Assembly: GCA_030673005.1 (NCBI GenBank)
Contig: DAOVFI010000082.1
Coordinates: 1 to 9,105, forward strand
Length of the DNA stretch: 9,105 nt
Direction of reading: 5' to 3'
Source: Planctomycetales bacterium
Lineage (GTDB): Bacteria > Planctomycetota > Phycisphaerae > SM23-33
In this document: positions 5,156 to 9,105 of the stretch, in pieces
Layout: each line of letters starts with the position of its first letter
How positions within the stretch are numbered: the stretch's first letter is position 1
Notes under the pieces: model-generated
Databases searched by the model: none
The model's input: the letters and a program-made list of their open reading frames with translations, nothing else
What the model was told of the DNA's origin: nothing
Made by a program: the position numbers and the translations under genes

Positions 5156-6124
5156 ATGGCTATTATAGCGGGTATAGACGAGGCTGGCCTGGGTCCGATC
5201 CTTGGTCCGCTGGTTACGGCGGCGAGTGTCTTCCGCGTGCCGGATGAGGCCGCCGACGAGTGCCTTTGGTCAATGCTGGACGGTGCGGTCGTGCGAAAAG
5301 GCTTTCGCAAGTCGCCCGCGCTGCCTGTGGCGGACTCTAAAACCATGCACGTCCGGACCTCCGGCCTGCTGCATCTGGAACGCGGCGTGCTTGGTATGAC
5401 TGTCCAGATAGGCCCGCCGCCAGGCTCGTTGCGTGAATTGCTGCGTCGTATAGCGCCTTCGGGACTGGAGCAGATGCAGGAATTTCCCTGGTACTCCGGC
5501 GCCGATCTGACACTGCCGCGTCAGGCCGGCGCCGACGACCTTGCCCTGAGGGCACGCGCCCTCACCGAGGCTATGAATCGTCGCGGGTTATCCCTTGAGT
5601 CAATCCGCGCAGAGCCTGTTCTCGTCGGCCAGTACAATCGCCTTATCGGCGCTACGCGTAACAAGGCTGTGGCGGCCTTCGGCATAACGGCCCGGCTGCT
5701 GGTATATGTCTTCCGCACATACGCCGACGCTCCGACTCGAATATTCGTCGATCGCCAGGGCGGGCGCGTCCGGTATCTCAGGCCTTTGCAGCGTATATTC
5801 GACGGCGCTAAGATCAGGATTGTCGAAGAATCCGACAGCCGAAGCGTCTATCACATTCGCGACGCCGGCCGGTGCGCGGAAGTTCACTTCGTCACCGCCG
5901 CTGAGGCCGAGTCTCTGCCGGTGGCACTGGCGAGTATGGTCTGTAAGTATCTTCGCGAACTTTTCATGGAATTGCTCAACTGCTGGTGGGCCGACCGGTG
6001 CGTTGACCTTAACCTTAAACCCACTGCCGGGTATTATGTTGACGGCAAAAGATTTCTCATAGATATTGATGAAGCAATATCTTCTGAAGGTATCGACAGG
6101 TCGATACTGGTGCGCAGCAGATAA
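5156..6124 (+). CDS. Ribonuclease HII/HIII-superfamily protein
   Basis: These enzymes cut RNA in RNA/DNA hybrids during replication, repair and ribonucleotide removal. The 322-aa product opens with IAGIDEAGLGPILGPLV, matching the RNase HII N-terminal motif, with catalytic D8 and E9. ADSKTM (59-64) matches the DSKKL motif. IFVDRQG carries the third acidic residue (D199). AESLPVALASMVCKY (251-265) resembles the RNase HIII motif AESIHLAVAAASIIARY, with Glu (E252) as the fourth residue where HII has Asp, so the site reads DEDE, as in RNase HIII. Unlike RnhC, it has no N-terminal TBP-like domain; instead there is about 100 aa of extra sequence between the second and third motifs (80-180). AGYYVDGKRFL (291-301) resembles the C-terminal GYxTxxH region. 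The ATG at 5156 places the family motif at the usual distance; a TTG two codons upstream (5150) is possible. Confidence 0.7.
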   Translation: MAIIAGIDEAGLGPILGPLVTAASVFRVPDEAADECLWSMLDGAVVRKGFRKSPALPVADSKTMHVRTSGLLHLERGVLGMTVQIGPPPGSLRELLRRIAPSGLEQMQEFPWYSGADLTLPRQAGADDLALRARALTEAMNRRGLSLESIRAEPVLVGQYNRLIGATRNKAVAAFGITARLLVYVFRTYADAPTRIFVDRQGGRVRYLRPLQRIFDGAKIRIVEESDSRSVYHIRDAGRCAEVHFVTAAEAESLPVALASMVCKYLRELFMELLNCWWADRCVDLNLKPTAGYYVDGKRFLIDIDEAISSEGIDRSILVRSR

Positions 6125-6181
6125 CATTCGTATAGTAAAATGCTGAATATCTGTTACACGAATAATGAATGAGTTTACATT

Positions 6182-6185
6182 GGAG
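6182..6185 (+). promoter_or_regulatory. Shine-Dalgarno site of the lipoprotein lyase gene
   Basis: GGAG lies 8 nt before the ATG at 6194, one of the clearer ribosome-binding sites in this window, and decides the start. The 69-nt gap from the RNase H gene is AT-rich and includes TATAGT (6131-6136), but no matching -35 box was found. Confidence 0.6.
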
Positions 6186-6193
6186 ACGTCACA

Positions 6194-9105
6194 ATGGACA
6201 GAAAAGACCGGAATTACGTTGGAATTATTAAATTACTGTCAATAGTACTTTCAGCATTGCCCATAGCATCGTGTTCAGCCGGCGACAAGGATGGTCTTGT
6301 TGCATACTGGAAGTGCGACGAGGCCAAGGGAGACAGACTCCTTGACTCTTCCGGCAACGGCAACCACGGCACAATCCACGGCGCAGCGTGGACGAAAGGC
6401 AGAATTAATGGAGGTATGCAGTTCGACGGTGTGGACGATTACGTGAAGGTTCCCAGGTCCGTCGGTCTTGACGGCATAACCAAAGAAATCACGCTGATGT
6501 GCTGGATAAAGACTCCCCTGACTGGCAGGCACTGCATATTGGGAAGTTGGCCTTGCGACAATTCTAATCAGCGCTGTCTTGTGCTGGACGTGGATTCCGA
6601 CGGGAAACTTGCCCGTTTCGCCCTCTCTCCAAACGGAGTGCCCGGAACCTGGCATAGTTTCCCCCGGTCAATAAAGCCGGGCAAATGGACTCACATTGCT
6701 GCAACTTCCGACGGCGAGAAAATGAAGATTTACGTGAACGGCCGTCCGGACCCATCTACCTGCAACGCACCTAAACCAGGGATATATAAAACAAAGGCGG
6801 ATTTGCATATCGGAGCCTGGCAAACGGGTGAAAAGAAATGGGAATCCTTTTTCAAGGGAATCATGGATGAGATAAGGATATACTCCCGCGCCCTGACACA
6901 TGATGAGATACTGCAACATTATTTGGCCGGCAGCCCCAAGGGCACAGTATCGGGCAGGATAGTCCGGAAAGACGGCAAGCCGATAAGAGGAGCGAAGATA
7001 AATGCGGGGTTCTTCCATGCTACCACGGACGGCGAAGGTAAATACAGGATCGCAGTCCCGACGGGAACCTATGAAGTGATTGCATCCATGAAAGGTTACG
7101 AAAGAGGAATTAAATCAAATGTGAATGCAGCGGAAGGCAAAGTTGGGGAGGTGAATATCGCGCTTGACGAAGATAACATCCCCCCTTCCATTACAAAAGT
7201 CAAGGTTGAGGACATAGACGGAGTAAATGCAACTATACTATGGAAGACAACTGAGAAATGCAGATATATAGTCAGATACGGCATTTCCACGGGTAAGTAT
7301 AACAAGAAGGTTGAAGACAAGACGTATGTAGATTCTCACCGGGCAACTCTTACAAAGCTTGTTCCGGGATCAAAATACTACTATATACTGGAATGTGCGG
7401 ACGGGGCGGGGAACCTGGTGAAATCCATGGAGCGAATATTTAATACTCAGATAGAAGAGCATCCGTTTCTTATCGTGCGCAAATCGGACTATGCGGCATT
7501 GCGTGCCCGTGCGGCCAAGTCGCCCTGGAAGGAAATGAAGGCCGAGGCGATTTCCTACATTAAGAGTAAGAGTTACAATCCGAAGAAGAATACATTTGTA
7601 GGCAGCAGATACAGCAATATGTCGAGCATAGTAAGCAAAGGCGCACTTGCATACATTCTCGACCCGGACAATAAAGAACAATACATTAAAAAGATAACCG
7701 ACGCGCTGTCCCATTGGGACAAGTTGTACGTGTTGGCCCGCGACTGGAGGGGTCATAACGGCCAATACTACCTGAATGCGGACTGGCAGGCGGCGTTCTT
7801 CAATTCGGTTCTTGCCCTGGACGTAATCTATAACGACCTTCCGCCTTCACAAAGGAGCGACCTTGAGTCAAAACTCAATAAAGTGGCTGACTGGTACTAT
7901 TCCAAGTCCGGCAGTGTCTATCACTATGCAAATTACGGCCTGTGGGCGATATATCGGAACGACCGGCAGCGGATTCAAAGCGCCAGGAGCAAGTGGCGGG
8001 AGAATTACTTTCAATGGCTCAGTTCGGACGGCGTGTTCCTGGACGGTCCCGGCTATGCGATTTGCAGCGCCAACTCCAGGCACGGAAAGATGCACTTCCA
8101 TCATATCCTCCAGATTGCCAGCCTGGACAAAGAATGGTATTCCGACCCCAGGATCGCTGGCTTCTATGAATGGCTTTACGGCGCCGGTTTCAGTCCGTTC
8201 CGCCGAATGATAAGTTTCGCCGATACCGGCCCGAACAGGGCATACTGTCCGTTCGACCCCGGCGTCGGCAGATTCTCAATGAAGGCCCTTGCTAACCTTG
8301 CATGGTGTGCAAATGGTCGGATTCCCTCCGCCACCCTTTTCCACTATGTCATTATGGACAAGCCGCTTTCGTCGCCGGTCAAGCCGCTCAGCCGCATCTG
8401 GCCCGACGGCTGTGCGGCCTTCTGGGAGGACAATCCTTCCGACAGGTCCCTCATGGGCGTCCTGTGGAACTGCATGAATACCCGAGACAGCGACGGACAC
8501 GCGCACAAGGAAGTCAACGCTCTGCACCTTTGCGCATACGGCGAACACGTACTGCGAAACGCGGGATACGTCGGCTGGGGCAACGGCGCTCACGGTTTTT
8601 CCTGGGAATACGTCCACCACACAGCCGTCTCGGCCAACACCGTCCTCATCGACGGGAAGGATCACGCCGAAAAGAAGGGCGCAGGCATCACCGAAGGTTT
8701 TACCTCGCCGCGATTCGACTACGCCGGCGGATATTCCAAAGACGCCCTGCCCAACGGCAAACATCGTCGCAACTTCTGCTTCGTACATCCGCAGGACGGC
8801 CGATGCGGATACTGGGTCCTGTTCGACGAAGTGAAGGCCGACAAACCGGCGAGCAAGATCAACGTTGTCCTCCATCCCAACTCGGACAAATGCTTTACTG
8901 TTGCCGACAAGCAGGAATACAAATGGAAGGTCAGCCCGTTCACCTACAGCGGCCACGACGTTTTCCTGAACATCTTTCTCGCTACTTCGCCGGAATCCGT
9001 CGAAATCAAGCCCGGCCTGCTCGCAAACATGGGCGGCGAGAAAAACTGCTTCGTCGGCAAGTATCTTTATTCGACTTACAAAACCGACGGCGACGGCAGA
9101 CGAAA
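6194..9105 (+). CDS. Multidomain lipoprotein with heparinase II/III-like (polysaccharide lyase) domain, 3' end outside window
   Basis: The frame is open for 970 codons to the window edge with no stop. An N-terminal signal with hydrophobic core (9-25) ends in a lipobox-like IAS-C27, predicting a lipoprotein. Domain order: LamG/concanavalin-A-like lectin (33-244; starts LVAYWKCDEAKG, has LLDSSGNGNHG, ends MDEIRIYSRALTHDEI); carboxypeptidase regulatory-like beta domain (250-326; GTVSGRIVRKDGKPIRGA, TDGEGKYRI); FnIII/purple-acid-phosphatase-N-like domain (330-412; ATILWKT, RYGISTG, YYILECADGAGN); then an alpha-toroid and beta-sheet region of heparinase II/III or alginate lyase type (423 onward). 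In the last, YHYANYGLW (576-584), SDGVFLDGPGY (611-621) and DSDGHAHKE (765-773) match places where this fold carries its catalytic Asn/His, Tyr and His, and HTAVSANTVLIDGKDH (809-824) matches the conserved C-terminal strand. It probably cleaves a uronate-containing polysaccharide by beta-elimination; the substrate is unknown. The first half is much more AT-rich than the second. Confidence 0.8.
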   Translation, partial: MDRKDRNYVGIIKLLSIVLSALPIASCSAGDKDGLVAYWKCDEAKGDRLLDSSGNGNHGTIHGAAWTKGRINGGMQFDGVDDYVKVPRSVGLDGITKEITLMCWIKTPLTGRHCILGSWPCDNSNQRCLVLDVDSDGKLARFALSPNGVPGTWHSFPRSIKPGKWTHIAATSDGEKMKIYVNGRPDPSTCNAPKPGIYKTKADLHIGAWQTGEKKWESFFKGIMDEIRIYSRALTHDEILQHYLAGSPKGTVSGRIVRKDGKPIRGAKINAGFFHATTDGEGKYRIAVPTGTYEVIASMKGYERGIKSNVNAAEGKVGEVNIALDEDNIPPSITKVKVEDIDGVNATILWKTTEKCRYIVRYGISTGKYNKKVEDKTYVDSHRATLTKLVPGSKYYYILECADGAGNLVKSMERIFNTQIEEHPFLIVRKSDYAALRARAAKSPWKEMKAEAISYIKSKSYNPKKNTFVGSRYSNMSSIVSKGALAYILDPDNKEQYIKKITDALSHWDKLYVLARDWRGHNGQYYLNADWQAAFFNSVLALDVIYNDLPPSQRSDLESKLNKVADWYYSKSGSVYHYANYGLWAIYRNDRQRIQSARSKWRENYFQWLSSDGVFLDGPGYAICSANSRHGKMHFHHILQIASLDKEWYSDPRIAGFYEWLYGAGFSPFRRMISFADTGPNRAYCPFDPGVGRFSMKALANLAWCANGRIPSATLFHYVIMDKPLSSPVKPLSRIWPDGCAAFWEDNPSDRSLMGVLWNCMNTRDSDGHAHKEVNALHLCAYGEHVLRNAGYVGWGNGAHGFSWEYVHHTAVSANTVLIDGKDHAEKKGAGITEGFTSPRFDYAGGYSKDALPNGKHRRNFCFVHPQDGRCGYWVLFDEVKADKPASKINVVLHPNSDKCFTVADKQEYKWKVSPFTYSGHDVFLNIFLATSPESVEIKPGLLANMGGEKNCFVGKYLYSTYKTDGDGRR

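Noticed and set aside
8276..8956. 226-aa minus-strand frame inside the lyase gene
   Set aside because: Antisense shadow; the plus frame is open for 970 codons and shows heparinase-like motifs.

Overview
The window looks like a piece of a GC-rich planctomycete-type genome, possibly Phycisphaerae or Sedimentisphaerales-like, perhaps from a metagenome. This is inferred from gene types and style, not proven: few clear Shine-Dalgarno sites, a large membrane protein of a kind I associate with planctomycetes, a LamG plus heparinase-type lipoprotein, and many palindromic dispersed repeats. No rRNA, tRNA, CRISPR array or transposase was seen.

Layout. Positions 1-378 are non-coding and carry the left arm (55-237) of a long inverted repeat. 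Then come a ThyA-superfamily protein (379-1209, +) and a CsrA-like protein with long insertions (1253-1675, +). Converging on them is a membrane protein gene (1716-3125, -). After a divergent intergenic region with a good sigma-70-type promoter comes manC, mannose-1-phosphate guanylyltransferase (3372-4445, +). The right arm of the inverted repeat (4464-4647, about 90% identical by hand alignment) lies just beyond manC, so these four genes sit between two inverted copies of a ~183-bp element. Positions 4648-5149 are non-coding and repeat-rich: a nested palindromic element, an AT-rich perfect 19-bp-stem hairpin, and a short third copy of the inverted-repeat core. An RNase HII/HIII-superfamily gene follows (5156-6124, +). 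The last gene (6194 to the window end, +, incomplete) encodes a large multidomain lipoprotein: LamG-like lectin, carboxypeptidase regulatory-like, FnIII-like and heparinase II/III-like domains.

Function. The thyA-like and csrA-like genes are 43 nt apart and could be co-transcribed. manC makes GDP-mannose for surface glycans or exopolysaccharide. The last gene probably binds and cleaves an acidic polysaccharide outside the cytoplasm. I see no single pathway joining all six genes.

Most unusual points: an in-frame array of REP-like repeats encoding about 33 residues inside the membrane protein, with the same element supplying that gene's stop codon; a CsrA-like protein whose beta strands are separated by long proline/charge-rich insertions; the inverted-repeat-bounded four-gene block; and a marked base-composition change within the polysaccharide lyase-like gene.
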